A DNA stretch of 23,744 bases from Alphaproteobacteria bacterium (GCA_022826345.1 JAJDVB010000182.1:1-23744); one strand, 5' to 3'. Counted from the first letter of the stretch, positions 1-7,893 are shown. Made by a program: numbers and translations. Notes: a model not told the origin generated them from the sequence alone.

Positions 1-1112
1 TGGCGGTCCACCGCCTTGCGGAAGTCGAGCAGGGAGGGGGGAATGGCCTCTCCAAGCCGCAGCACCGGTGCGAGCGGCGTAACCGCCCAGGCCCGGTCTC
101 CCGTGACCGAAGCCGCGTACCATCCGGAGAGGTGCGTCTCGGCGATGCGCCGGTGCAGGGGCTCCGGACGACCTGAACCGAGCCGCCAGCGCACCGTGAG
201 CACCGCCCGGTCCTCGAGCTCCGGACGTACGCCGATAAGCGCGATGTCTGCGAAGCGGCCCTCGCAGGAGATGTGCTCCGTGCGCCATGCCGGCAGGTAC
301 GGCGGATACTCCATGAGCGCCTGCCGGCAGCCCGCGAGCAGCGCGCCCGCATCCAGTATCGCCGTCACCGGCGGCTCCAAGGGCGCCTGCTCCGCCTCCG
401 CCGCCTCCTCGGGCCCGGCGATCAAGTCCCAGAGCGTGCCGCGCTGCGTCCACACGAAGGCGCCGCCCGCCACCATGACAGCCAGCGCCAGGAAGCGCCC
501 CACCTTCGGCAGGCCGAGCATCGAGAGCGGCGCCGCCGCAAGGCGCATGGCGGTATCGTCCGCCAGCGACGCGGGCTCGACCTCGCTCACGGGGAAACCC
601 CCCGGTACATCGCCCTTCACCAGCCCCGGCGTCGCATGGAGCGCCCAGCCCACGGAGGAACTCTCCGGTACCGTGGAACTCACGGGTACGGAGGAACTCT
701 CCGGTAGCGTGGAGCTCTCCGCTACGGAGGAACCCTCCGGTCCACGGGAACTGTTCGTCTCGCCGCGAGCGCGCTCGAAGGCCGCGAGCGCGGCCTCCCG
801 GTCGGCAAACACCTCGTCGCCATCGGCAAGGAAGGCGCCGTCCCTGGCCTTCACCAGCGCAAGGCGCCCGTCGTCCGCCTCCACCAGCGCCATCCAGGTG
901 GGGGCCGCGATGCGCGTCTGCAGCGATGCCGCCAGGCTCGGGCAGCCCTTCGGGCTCTCCTCGTCCGCCGCGTAGCCAGTCTGCTCGCCCCAGTGAACGT
1001 GCCAGGGTCGCTTGAAGGCCCGCGCGTTCCGCGCCACCGAGGCCGCTCCGCCCCGCTCCAGCCAGTAGAGCCCGGCCGCAAAGCGCCGCCCACCGATAGT
1101 CAGCACGCTCAC
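1..1112 (-). CDS. pilO: Type IVB pilus PilO-like (pilin accessory) protein, partial
   Basis: This frame is open from a GTG at 1112-1110 to the left edge, about 370 codons, so the C-terminus is missing. The start overlaps the stop of the upstream pilN by four bases (GTGA) and follows a good GGGGAG ribosome site seven bases upstream. The N-terminus (MSVLTIGGRRFAAGLYW) and the segment near residues 34-48 resemble the pilin accessory PilO family of R64-type thin pili. One membrane segment lies near residues 207-221, so a cytoplasmic N-terminal domain and a periplasmic C-terminal domain are expected. A Ser/Glu-rich linker of six 6-residue repeats (residues 120-155) separates the N-terminal domain from the membrane segment. 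In R64-type systems PilO supports pilus assembly at the inner membrane. The family call rests on similarity from memory plus its place after pilN. Confidence 0.72.
   Translation of the reverse strand, partial: MSVLTIGGRRFAAGLYWLERGGAASVARNARAFKRPWHVHWGEQTGYAADEESPKGCPSLAASLQTRIAAPTWMALVEADDGRLALVKARDGAFLADGDEVFADREAALAAFERARGETNSSRGPEGSSVAESSTLPESSSVPVSSTVPESSSVGWALHATPGLVKGDVPGGFPVSEVEPASLADDTAMRLAAAPLSMLGLPKVGRFLALAVMVAGGAFVWTQRGTLWDLIAGPEEAAEAEQAPLEPPVTAILDAGALLAGCRQALMEYPPYLPAWRTEHISCEGRFADIALIGVRPELEDRAVLTVRWRLGSGRPEPLHRRIAETHLSGWYAASVTGDRAWAVTPLAPVLRLGEAIPPSLLDFRKAVDR
648..755 (-). repeat. Six tandem 18-bp in-frame repeats in the PilO linker
   Basis: Six consecutive 18-base units encode NSSRGP, EGSSVA, ESSTLP, ESSSVP, VSSTVP and ESSSVG. 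Alternate units are more alike, giving a 36-base higher-order pattern. The period is exactly six codons, so gain or loss of units keeps the frame and changes linker length. Confidence 0.85.
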
Positions 1113-2716
1113 TGATAGTCTCCCCGATACCGGGGTTCACCCCGGCCCAGCTCGACCCCGTGAACCTGCGTGATGCCGAGCGGCGCACCGACCTCGGCCG
1201 CGATCAGAAGCACCCGTTCCTCGCGCACCAGGTGCGCGCTGCGCCCGCCGACGGGCAAGGGAAGGTCGGCGTCGATGCTGCCCTGCCGGTCCGACACCGC
1301 ACCCCGGTCGGTGAACCCCGTCACCATCAGGGTCTCGCCATGCGCAATCTTCCGGGTCACCTGCACCGCGCGCCCGCCGTAGGCCGGAAGCTGGATGGTG
1401 TGACCGTCCGTGGTGAAGGTGGTGAAGCGCGGGCGGTCCCGGAGACTGGCGTTGAGACGCACCAAAACCTCGTCCGGTCCGGTGATGCGCGCGAGATAGG
1501 AGAGCGCGAACCCCGACGACACCGTGCCCGGCACCATCTCGGTCTGCGCCACCCCCTGGCCGGCCGTGGTCCTGAGTTCCTTGAGATAGGCCTCGTTGGT
1601 GAGCTCGAGGAACTGCGCCGGCTTGCCGTTGAGCGAAGGGATGTCGGCGGACAGCACCCGGGATACCGTGCCCGCCCGGCTGAGCGCGCGGACCGCCGCC
1701 GCCAGCGTGTCTACGGCACCTCCGGTGTCCACGGCGCCTCCGGTGTCGGTGGGCCTGATCAGCGAGACGGTGTCGCCCGCCACCGAAAGACCAACCGACG
1801 AGTTCAGCGTCTCGCTGAGCGAGACATCCACGCCGTGGTCGCTCTCGCGCTCGAAGCGCACCGCGTAGAGGTGGACGCTCAGCGTCACCGGGCGCAGCAC
1901 CTCGCGGTTGAGCCAGGCGAGGTAGCCGCGCACCTTGCGCACGTCCGCTGGCGCGCCGCTCACCGTCACCGATGCGCTCGCCGGCGAGACGGTAACCGTG
2001 CTCTCCTCGCCCACGAGGCCCGCGATCTGCTCTTCGATCTCGGGCCAGGGGTCGTAGACGGTCTCGCTCTCGATGGACTGGGCGCTGAGACTGCTCGATC
2101 CGTCCTCGCCGGCCTGGTCCTGCGTCGACGACGAGGCGCCGTGGCGCTCGGTGCCGGCGAGCGCGTTGACCCGGAACACCGCCGTCAGCCGACGCACGAT
2201 CTCGATGCGGTTCGCGTCGGCATCGAAGCGCCACTCGTGGCCGGCGGCCTCGGTCCAGGCGTCCAGCAAACGGTCCAGGGGCCCGGTCCAGACGGCGCCG
2301 TTCGGCACCAGCAGGTCCGCGGCGGCGAAGGGCCTCCCCGCGTCCTCACGGGCGGCGCCGACGAAGCGCACTTGGATTCCGGTGACGGCTTCGATGCGCG
2401 CCGCCAGCACTGCATCGTCATCGGCGCCTGCCAGCGGCAGGGTAACCGCGTCTTCGGTAAGCAGGCGCTCGGGCAGCGTGCCCTTGTATTCTTCAATTGG
2501 CACCAGCCCCACCCACGGCCGGTCCACCCGGCGCACCGTCACGTAGCCGGGCTCGGCCGATGTACCCGCGCGCGCCGCTGCGGCGTCGCGCGCCACCATG
2601 CGGGCCTCTTCGCGCGCATCTTCAATTGCGCTCAGGCCGCAGCCGGTCAGAGAGAGCAGGGCAGAGAGCGCCAGCGCCGAAGGCCGCACGATCCGCAAGC
2701 GAGTCCGCGTGCCCAT
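1109..2716 (-). CDS. pilN: PilN-type type IVB pilus secretin, lipoprotein
   Basis: The product has 535 residues. It is predicted to form the outer-membrane secretin ring of a type IVB (R64-like) pilus. Residues 1-26 are a lipoprotein signal with lipobox LTGC, so Cys26 would be lipidated. An N-terminal domain spans about 60-180, a Ser/Gln-rich spacer about 190-220, a short N-domain about 220-300, and the secretin core about 345-520, including the conserved segment around VPGTVSSGFALSY. The ATG at 2716 overlaps the TAA of the upstream gene by one base (TAATG) and has a GGAGAG ribosome site six bases upstream. The downstream pilO start overlaps this stop. The sequence DTGGAV occurs twice in tandem at residues 324-335. 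Length and order fit PilN of IncI-type plasmids and related integrative elements. Confidence 0.85.
   Translation of the reverse strand: MGTRTRLRIVRPSALALSALLSLTGCGLSAIEDAREEARMVARDAAAARAGTSAEPGYVTVRRVDRPWVGLVPIEEYKGTLPERLLTEDAVTLPLAGADDDAVLAARIEAVTGIQVRFVGAAREDAGRPFAAADLLVPNGAVWTGPLDRLLDAWTEAAGHEWRFDADANRIEIVRRLTAVFRVNALAGTERHGASSSTQDQAGEDGSSSLSAQSIESETVYDPWPEIEEQIAGLVGEESTVTVSPASASVTVSGAPADVRKVRGYLAWLNREVLRPVTLSVHLYAVRFERESDHGVDVSLSETLNSSVGLSVAGDTVSLIRPTDTGGAVDTGGAVDTLAAAVRALSRAGTVSRVLSADIPSLNGKPAQFLELTNEAYLKELRTTAGQGVAQTEMVPGTVSSGFALSYLARITGPDEVLVRLNASLRDRPRFTTFTTDGHTIQLPAYGGRAVQVTRKIAHGETLMVTGFTDRGAVSDRQGSIDADLPLPVGGRSAHLVREERVLLIAAEVGAPLGITQVHGVELGRGEPRYRGDYQ
1712..1747 (-). repeat. Two tandem 18-bp units in pilN (DTGGAV twice)
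   Basis: Two 18-base units differing at two third-codon positions encode DTGGAV-DTGGAV before the start of a third (DT). The period equals that of the repeats in pilO, though the sequences are not obviously related. Confidence 0.8.
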
Positions 2717-3429
2717 TACTCGCTCTCCGGAGAGCAGGGGGACTCATCGGTGTCGGGTTCGGGTGGCGGCTTGCCCGGGTCCGGGCGCGAGGAACCCTCA
2801 ATGGACCTCATCCACGAATCCACCTTCGCACGCGCATAGCGCACGAACCGTCCGTCCTGGTAGAACTCCGGACCCCTGCCTTCGTCCCGCCAGCGGCCCA
2901 GGGTTCGCTCGGTCACATTCAGCACGGAAGCCACCTCGCACGGGTTCATGTACGGGCCCTCGCCCACATCCGGCCAAAGCGTCTCCCCGTCGTCGCCTGC
3001 AGAGGCGTTCTCGGCGGCACCGGCGACTTCGATCAGCCGCCACTCCTCGACGTTCGTGCTCTGCCGCATCCAGTCGCGCACACGGTCCATGGTTTTCAGC
3101 TGCGGCGAGCGGCCCTTGAGCACGCGCTTGACGAAGGATGTGTCCTTGAGCACCTCCCTGCCCGGCGCCGAGCGATTGGCGCCGGTGATCTTCAGGTACG
3201 CCTCCATCTCGCGCCGGAAGCGCGGTTCGATGGGCTCAAGGCCCATGGCCTTGAGAACGCGGTCGGCGGTCCTGAGGCGGGGCGAGCTCCCCTTCAGGAG
3301 CCTGAAGACGAAGCTGGGGTTGTTCACCGCTGCCCTTCCCAGCTTGGTGGGACTGATGCCGGTGCGCTTGAGGAAGCGCCGGACGGTGTTTCGGAGGTCT
3401 TGTGCCGTATCGTGCATGCGTTCGAACAT
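2716..3429 (-). CDS. Multi-helix-turn-helix DNA-binding protein, first gene of the pilus operon
   Basis: I do not recognise a named family. From the Met at 3429 it has 237 residues; a start at 3417 is also possible, and the frame is open further upstream, to 3531. Two similar modules lie near residues 34-63 (PSFVFRLLKGSSPRLRTADR) and 93-121 (TSFVKRVLKGRSPQLKTMDR), which look like recognition-helix regions of repressor-type HTH domains. A third, MerR/excisionase-like HTH follows near 161-207 (MNPCEVASVLNVTERTLGRW), then an acidic Pro/Glu tail. The two modules resemble the N-terminal HTH of the divergent S24 repressor (SYVHQFLERGTPKVLRSRDR). The stop overlaps the pilN start, so it is probably cotranscribed and translationally coupled. 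A role as operon regulator is inference. Confidence 0.7.
   Translation of the reverse strand: MFERMHDTAQDLRNTVRRFLKRTGISPTKLGRAAVNNPSFVFRLLKGSSPRLRTADRVLKAMGLEPIEPRFRREMEAYLKITGANRSAPGREVLKDTSFVKRVLKGRSPQLKTMDRVRDWMRQSTNVEEWRLIEVAGAAENASAGDDGETLWPDVGEGPYMNPCEVASVLNVTERTLGRWRDEGRGPEFYQDGRFVRYARAKVDSWMRSIEGSSRPDPGKPPPEPDTDESPCSPESE
2722..2735. promoter_or_regulatory. 14-bp perfect palindrome containing the pilN ribosome site
   Basis: GCTCTCCGGAGAGC is a perfect palindrome. On the minus strand its GGAGAG half is the likely Shine-Dalgarno of pilN (ATG at 2716). If it folds in mRNA (CTCT/AGAG around a four-base loop), translation of pilN could depend on ribosomes arriving from the upstream gene. 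The folding effect is inference. Confidence 0.45.
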
Positions 3430-3794
3430 AGAAAGAACGAACAATCGATGCAATAGCCTATTGACGGTTATTTCATACACAACACGACATAGAGCGACAT
3501 AAGCGGACAAATGTGGCGAAAAGCGACGCAATTCGGACGGAAACGCTACACGGAAATTGCCCGCTCAAGGCCGCTTCGCGGCGGGAATGTCGCCATGTGG
3601 CTGCGCGAATATGGCGCAGAGTGCTGTTTTCTGGAGCTCCGTTCGCGGCCGAGCGGCCGGTGTCTCGGGTCTACCGCAGACGGAAGAGCCGGGGCACGGA
3701 TTGAGTGGATTGAGAACAGACATACAACATATGCTTGACAATACGTATATAGTGCCTAAAACATATCAACGATCCCACTTCCCGAGAACACTCC
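3430..3794. promoter_or_regulatory. Divergent regulatory region between the pilus operon and the S24 repressor
   Basis: This gene-free 365-base stretch separates the two divergent regulators. Its two ends are clearly more AT-rich than the surroundings. The repressor side has TTGACA (3735-3740), a 16-base spacer and TAAAAC (3757-3762), a plausible promoter, with palindromes CATATG (3729-3734) and ATACGTAT (3741-3748) around the -35. The pilus side carries CGACATA twice about ten bases apart (near 3484-3500). Similar words, CATACACAACA near 3474 and CATACAACA at 3721, occur beside both genes and could be shared operator parts. The GC-rich middle (about 3530-3710) shows nothing I recognise. Confidence 0.45.
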
Positions 3795-4538
3795 ATGCCC
3801 CATGACCGAAACGCCTCACAGCCTGCCGATGACAGGCACTTTCTCAAGACAGACCCCGTCAGGCAGAGAATCCGCGACCTCCTCCGGGAGCGCGACGGCA
3901 CCATGCGCGAGGCCTCCCTCGCCATCGGAAGGGGCCCCTCTTACGTGCACCAGTTTCTCGAGCGTGGAACCCCCAAAGTGCTCCGCTCCCGCGACCGCAG
4001 CGCGCTGGCCGAATGGCTCGGCTGCAATCCCGAGAGCCTGCGCCAGGACTTCGTGCCAAGGCGCAGGCCCGCAAAACCCCACGTTCCCCGTTTCAAGCCG
4101 CCCCAGCTTCCCAACGCGCCGGTCTCGGCCGTCCGGGAGATGGCCGTCGACGCTTCCGCCGGTCCCGGCGCACTCAACGAGGACAACGCCGCCGAGGTCG
4201 CGCGCTGGTACATGCCCGACGCCATGATCCGCCACGAGGGACGCACCGCGCCCGAGAACCTGCGCATCCTCGGCGCACGCGGCGATTCCATGGAGCCCCT
4301 CATCGGAGAGGGCGACAGGATCGTGGTCGACATCTCCCGCCGCATGCCGGTGACCGGCGAGATGGTGGTGCTCTGGGACGGCGGCGGCCTCGTGGTCAAG
4401 CGGGTCGAGATGTTGGCCCCCTCCGAGCCCCCCGCAATTCGACTGCTCTCCGCAAACCCGGACTACGAGCCCTATACCTGCCTGATCGACGAGGCCCATA
4501 TCGTCGGCAAGGTGATCTGGACCGTCAGAAGGGTCTGA
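3795..4538 (+). CDS. S24/LexA-type repressor with N-terminal helix-turn-helix
   Basis: The product has 247 residues. The N-terminal HTH lies near residues 22-76 (MREASLAIGRGPSYVHQFLE). The C-terminal S24 signal-peptidase-like domain covers about 155-247, with the catalytic Ser165 in GDSMEP and the general-base Lys202 in VVKRVE, the dyad of LexA/CI-like self-cleaving repressors. An Ala-Gly pair at 122-123 in the linker is a possible autocleavage site; whether it is used cannot be seen. It is transcribed away from the pilus operon and faces it across a 365-base region. The family commonly represses mobile-element or phage functions until DNA damage, so control of the neighbouring operon is a reasonable inference. 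An ATG seven bases downstream, at 3802, is in another frame. The ribosome site is weak. Confidence 0.8.
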   Translation: MPHDRNASQPADDRHFLKTDPVRQRIRDLLRERDGTMREASLAIGRGPSYVHQFLERGTPKVLRSRDRSALAEWLGCNPESLRQDFVPRRRPAKPHVPRFKPPQLPNAPVSAVREMAVDASAGPGALNEDNAAEVARWYMPDAMIRHEGRTAPENLRILGARGDSMEPLIGEGDRIVVDISRRMPVTGEMVVLWDGGGLVVKRVEMLAPSEPPAIRLLSANPDYEPYTCLIDEAHIVGKVIWTVRRV

Positions 4539-4552
4539 GCAGGACCGTCAGA
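4519..4552. repeat. 11-bp direct repeat straddling the repressor stop codon
   Basis: GGACCGTCAGA occurs at 4519-4529 (inside the last codons) and again at 4542-4552 (after the stop), 23 bases apart. It may be a small duplication or a pair of binding sites. Confidence 0.5.
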
Positions 4553-4645
4553 CGCGAGGTCGCCCACACCCGGGTGCCGGCGCCTTCTCCAAAATACTGT
4601 AGGCCGACCGCGCCGGGACCGCTAAGGTATTGACCAGTTGCATGA

Positions 4646-4900
<255 letters not shown>

Positions 4901-4918
4901 AGTCGGCAATCCCCTCGC

Positions 4919-5371
4919 ATGCGCTATTTCGACACCAGTTTCCTCGTGCCCCTCATCCTGTCCGAGGCCACCAGCGAACCGATAGCCGACTTCTTCAAAG
5001 ACCTGCCGGCCGACGAACTGGCGATCAGCCACTGGACCCGGCTTGAGTTCGCCTCGCTGCTTGCCCGCGAGGTCCGCATGGGCGAGCTTGACCCCGCAGC
5101 GGCACACGAGGCGGGTTCGCGGTTCGAATCCATGATCGAGGAATCCTTTGTCGTCCTGTTGCCGGACCGTAACGATTTCGATCGGGCCAGAGATTGGGTC
5201 AACCGGTTCGAGACCGGTCTGAGGGCGGGGGACGCATTGCACCTCGCCATTGCCGCCAACCGCCGGGCCGATGCGATCTACAGCCTGGACAAGTCGATGG
5301 TGGCGGCCGCAACGAAGTTGGGCTTGCCGGCTACCGAAGGCATCCTCCTTTCGAGCCACGGTGATCGATGA
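4919..5371 (+). CDS. VapC-type PIN-domain ribonuclease toxin
   Basis: The product is a 150-residue PIN-domain protein. The expected acidic metal-binding residues are visible: Asp5 in YFDTSFLV, Glu43 in TRLEFASLL, Asp105 in RAGDALHLA and Asp124 in YSLDKSM. All are present, so the toxin looks intact. VapC proteins cut specific RNAs, often tRNAs, with Mg or Mn; the target here cannot be inferred. It lies 18 bases downstream of its Phd/YefM antitoxin and is presumably cotranscribed. Its place beside a repressor and conjugative-type pilus genes fits a stabilisation module of a mobile element. Confidence 0.88.
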   Translation: MRYFDTSFLVPLILSEATSEPIADFFKDLPADELAISHWTRLEFASLLAREVRMGELDPAAAHEAGSRFESMIEESFVVLLPDRNDFDRARDWVNRFETGLRAGDALHLAIAANRRADAIYSLDKSMVAAATKLGLPATEGILLSSHGDR

Positions 5372-5883
5372 CATCCCTCGGCGGGTTTGCCGGCGAGAAT
5401 GTCGACCGACCCCATGTCGCTCGACGCCAACGCGCCCGGCCCCACACCCTCGCCGTCCATTACGTCTCGCTCTGGCCCCAAGTCGGAACCACCTGGAGAC
5501 GCGGGCGCATACGACACGAAAGTGAAGCGCGCGGAGCCGAAAGCGAAAGCGGACATCTGGCTCCGCCCTCTGCGACGGGATTGGAAACGGACACTCAATC
5601 GCTAGAATCCCTAGGCGGCGGAACGCTTGCCCGTCACCCGGTGATCGAACAGATTCCCCTGCGCGCAGAGTTCGGCGTGTGTGTTGACTCAGTGTTTGCA
5701 GTGCAGTACGCAATGCTACATGCGGAGAGGGTGAAATCTGCAGTTGATTGATTTTACATGTCAAATTGGCGCCCTAAACCAAGCCGAAAAAATAGCACCG
5801 AAAGGCGCGTAGCCAAGCGAGCGGAGCGAGCGCCCGGCGCCTGAGAGGGTATGAAAGGCTCTAACGGTGTGCGAGTTTGAGGC
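5372..5883. other. Gene-poor junction between accessory block and core genes
   Basis: No confident gene lies here. An open frame at 5399-5605 (+; 68 codons, MSTDPMSLDANAPGPTPSPS at the start, basic end) is possible but has no recognisable domain and a poor ribosome site. Bases about 5680-5800 are relatively AT-rich and include TTTTACATGTCAAA (5752-5765), a palindrome broken at one position. Bases 5810-5850 hold GCGAGCGGAGCGAGCG-type short repeats. I see no tRNA and no clear att duplication. Confidence 0.5.
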
Positions 5884-6834
5884 ATGACCGGCCTCACCCG
5901 TATCGGCGCCAACGTGCTCTCCGGCATGCCGCTCGACCGGGCCGCACACCTGCGGACCAACGCGGCGTGGCTCAAGGCCCGCTTCGACGACCCGTCCACC
6001 CGCTACGTCGCGATCTGGCGGCAGAACGCCGTGGTCCGTCTGGGTCCCGAGCCACGCCCCGTCATCCACTACCGCGAGACCCTCGACGGCCTGCTGGACG
6101 GCAGCGCCGAGCCCACGCTGCTGGGTGTGGAGGCCGAGGACGGCGCCGCCGGCGCGGCGCACTTCGTGGTCGATCTCTCCCACGTGGAGGCCGGGTCCCT
6201 GCTCGCGCGCTCGCCGGGCGGCGAGATGATGGACCTGCGCGAGCTGGTGCAGATCGTGCCGGGGCCAGATTCCGCGCTCATCGCCTACGCGCGGGGGCTC
6301 ACCTATTGGCACCGGCGGCATCGCTTCTGCGGCACCTGCGGGTCCCCGGCGGAGGCGCACGAGGCCGGCCACCAGAGGCGCTGCACCAACGAGGACTGCG
6401 GCGCGGTTCACTTCCCCCGCACCGACACGGCAGTGATCACGCTGGTCCACGACGGCGACGAATGCCTGCTCTGCCGTCAGTCGCGCTGGCCGCCGGGGAT
6501 GCACTCGACCCTGGCCGGCTTCCTGGAGCCCGGCGAGAGCCTGGAGGAGTGCGTGGCCCGCGAGATCGAGGAGGAAAGCGGCGTGCGCGTGGGCGATGTC
6601 CGCTACCACTCCTCGCAGCCTTGGCCCTTCCCCGGCACGCTCATGGTGGGCTTCATGGCGCAGGCGCTCTCCCGCGAGATCGCGGTCGACGAGACCGAGC
6701 TGGAGTACGCGCATTGGTACAAGCGGCGCGACCTGCTCGGCCGCCGCGACAGCGACGAATTCCGCCTGCCGGGGCGCTACTCGATCTCCCGCCGGCTGAT
6801 CGAGGACTGGCTTGCCGGCCGCATCCCACCCTGA
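5884..6834 (+). CDS. nudC: NADH pyrophosphatase / deNADding Nudix hydrolase NudC
   Basis: The product has 316 residues and hydrolyses NAD(H) between its phosphates; in bacteria the family also removes NAD caps from RNA 5' ends. The domains are in the family order: an N-terminal domain, a zinc ribbon with Cys149, Cys152, Cys167 and Cys172, then the Nudix fold. The Nudix box begins at Gly212 and has the expected REIEEESG core (226-233). The NudC-specific SQPWPFP motif at 244-250 separates it from other Nudix enzymes. The ATG at 5884 has only a weak upstream purine stretch; a later Met at residue 15 has no better signal. It is the first gene on the core side and points the same way as rpmH but has its own spacing. 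Confidence 0.93.
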   Translation: MTGLTRIGANVLSGMPLDRAAHLRTNAAWLKARFDDPSTRYVAIWRQNAVVRLGPEPRPVIHYRETLDGLLDGSAEPTLLGVEAEDGAAGAAHFVVDLSHVEAGSLLARSPGGEMMDLRELVQIVPGPDSALIAYARGLTYWHRRHRFCGTCGSPAEAHEAGHQRRCTNEDCGAVHFPRTDTAVITLVHDGDECLLCRQSRWPPGMHSTLAGFLEPGESLEECVAREIEEESGVRVGDVRYHSSQPWPFPGTLMVGFMAQALSREIAVDETELEYAHWYKRRDLLGRRDSDEFRLPGRYSISRRLIEDWLAGRIPP

Positions 6835-6858
6835 GCCTGCTGCGTCGCAGCGGGCGCG

Positions 6859-6887
6859 TTGACAGGGGCCGGGCGCGCGCTTATACA
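6859..6887 (+). promoter_or_regulatory. Sigma-70-type promoter for rpmH
   Basis: A perfect TTGACA (6859-6864), a 17-base spacer and TATACA (6882-6887) lie about 50 bases before the rpmH start. This is the clearest promoter in the window and fits a ribosomal protein operon. Confidence 0.85.
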
Positions 6888-6937
6888 GCCGCGGCCCCGG
6901 CGCTCGCGAGAGACCATGCCGGGGGCGGAGACGAGGC

Positions 6938-7072
6938 GTGAAGCGGACCTATCAGCCGAGCAACATCGTGCGCAAGCGGCGCCATGGCTTCAGGCAGCGC
7001 ATGAAGACCGTGGCCGGGCGGCGCGTGCTCGCGCGCAGGCGCGCCAAGGGGCGCAAGCGCCTCGCCGTCTAA
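6938..7072 (+). CDS. rpmH: 50S ribosomal protein L34
   Basis: The product is 44 residues, the usual length for bL34, starting at GTG 6938. It begins [20 protein letters not shown], continues [18 protein letters not shown] and ends RKRLAV, a nearly exact family match. It is a basic protein of the large ribosomal subunit. It opens the rpmH-rnpA-yidD-yidC run conserved across bacteria. A strong promoter sits directly upstream. Confidence 0.97.
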   Translation: MKRTYQPSNIVRKRRHGFRQRMKTVAGRRVLARRRAKGRKRLAV

Positions 7073-7201
7073 GGTCGGCGGGGCTCGGCCTCGCCTGCCG
7101 CTATTTCTCGGATGCTCGATGCACTCAGACCAATTGCGGCGCGCCGCGCGCAACCGCATTTCACGGCAACGAAGATAACCGCTCGACCGGAAGCAGCGTC
7201 G

Positions 7202-7630
7202 ATGCGCATCGCCACGCTTAAGAAGCGAAGCGACTTCCTGCGCGTGCGGGCGGCGGCGCGGCGCTGGGCCGCACCGGGGTTGGTGCTGCAGGCAGCACCC
7301 ATGCCCGAGGCGGACGCCCAGGAAGAGTTGGTGCGCGTGGGCTATACCGCGAGCCGCCGGATCGGCAATGCGGTCCAGCGCAACCGCGCCAAGCGCCGAT
7401 TGCGCGCGGCGGTGGCCCATGTTATGCCGGCCTCGGCGCAGTGCGGCAGCGACTACGTCGTCATCGCGCGTGCCGCCACGCTGACCCGCCCGTTCGACGC
7501 TTTGGTCGGTGATCTGGCCGCAGCGTTGGCGCGTGTCGGTGCGCGGACGGGCGATCAAACATCGGACCGGAGACGGCGGGCCGCCGCCGGCCGGTCGCGC
7601 GAAGCGGGCCCGAGAGCGGGAGACGCATGA
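7202..7630 (+). CDS. rnpA: Ribonuclease P protein component
   Basis: The product has 142 residues from the ATG at 7202 ([20 protein letters not shown]). The frame is open upstream to 7112, but the added residues do not resemble the family, so the internal Met is chosen. The RNR-type signature appears as [10 protein letters not shown] in a basic central region that binds the RNase P RNA for tRNA 5' maturation. The C-terminus is longer and Arg-rich compared with typical members (about 115-130 residues). Its stop overlaps the yidD start (ATGA), indicating coupling. Confidence 0.93.
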   Translation: MRIATLKKRSDFLRVRAAARRWAAPGLVLQAAPMPEADAQEELVRVGYTASRRIGNAVQRNRAKRRLRAAVAHVMPASAQCGSDYVVIARAATLTRPFDALVGDLAAALARVGARTGDQTSDRRRRAAAGRSREAGPRAGDA

Positions 7631-7893
7631 AACCGATCGCGTTACTGATCGTGGGCCTGATCCGCGGATACCAGTATTTCATCTCGCCCCTCTTGCCGCC
7701 GAGCTGCCGCTTCGAGCCGACCTGCTCGCACTATGCGATGACCGCGCTCAGGCGGCATGGCGTTGTCTTCGGCCTGGCGCTCGCGACCTGGCGGATCCTG
7801 CGGTGCAATCCCTATTGCCCAGGTGGGGTCGATGAGGTGCCGGAGCGCCCGCTTCGCATCTTGAGCACTCCCTGGAGGCGCGCCCCCCGCTGA
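7627..7893 (+). CDS. yidD: Membrane protein insertion efficiency factor YidD
   Basis: The product has 88 residues and carries the YidD pattern: an N-terminal hydrophobic/amphipathic segment, then [31 protein letters not shown] and a CNPYCPGG cysteine motif. It assists YidC-dependent insertion of inner-membrane proteins. It overlaps rnpA by four bases and yidC follows after 20 bases, so the three are translated from one message. Confidence 0.95.
   Translation: MKPIALLIVGLIRGYQYFISPLLPPSCRFEPTCSHYAMTALRRHGVVFGLALATWRILRCNPYCPGGVDEVPERPLRILSTPWRRAPR

Noticed and set aside
648..755. CRISPR-like array in pilO
   Set aside because: The 18-base units are contiguous, without spacers, and in frame with the coding sequence.
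16..975. Plus-strand open frame at the left edge
   Set aside because: The opposite strand carries PilO in a frame coupled to pilN, and this frame only mirrors the Ser/Glu repeats.
1160..2839. Long plus-strand open frame (559 codons) opposite pilN
   Set aside because: It is a GC-driven shadow of pilN: Arg/His/Gly-rich, no domain, while the minus strand encodes a full secretin with lipobox and coupled start and stop codons.
5761..6714. Minus-strand open frame over nudC
   Set aside because: His/Ala/Gly-rich shadow; nudC has a zinc ribbon, Nudix box and SQPWPFP motif.
7112..7201. Upstream extension of RnpA
   Set aside because: The added 30 residues lack similarity to the family; [15 protein letters not shown] is the typical start.
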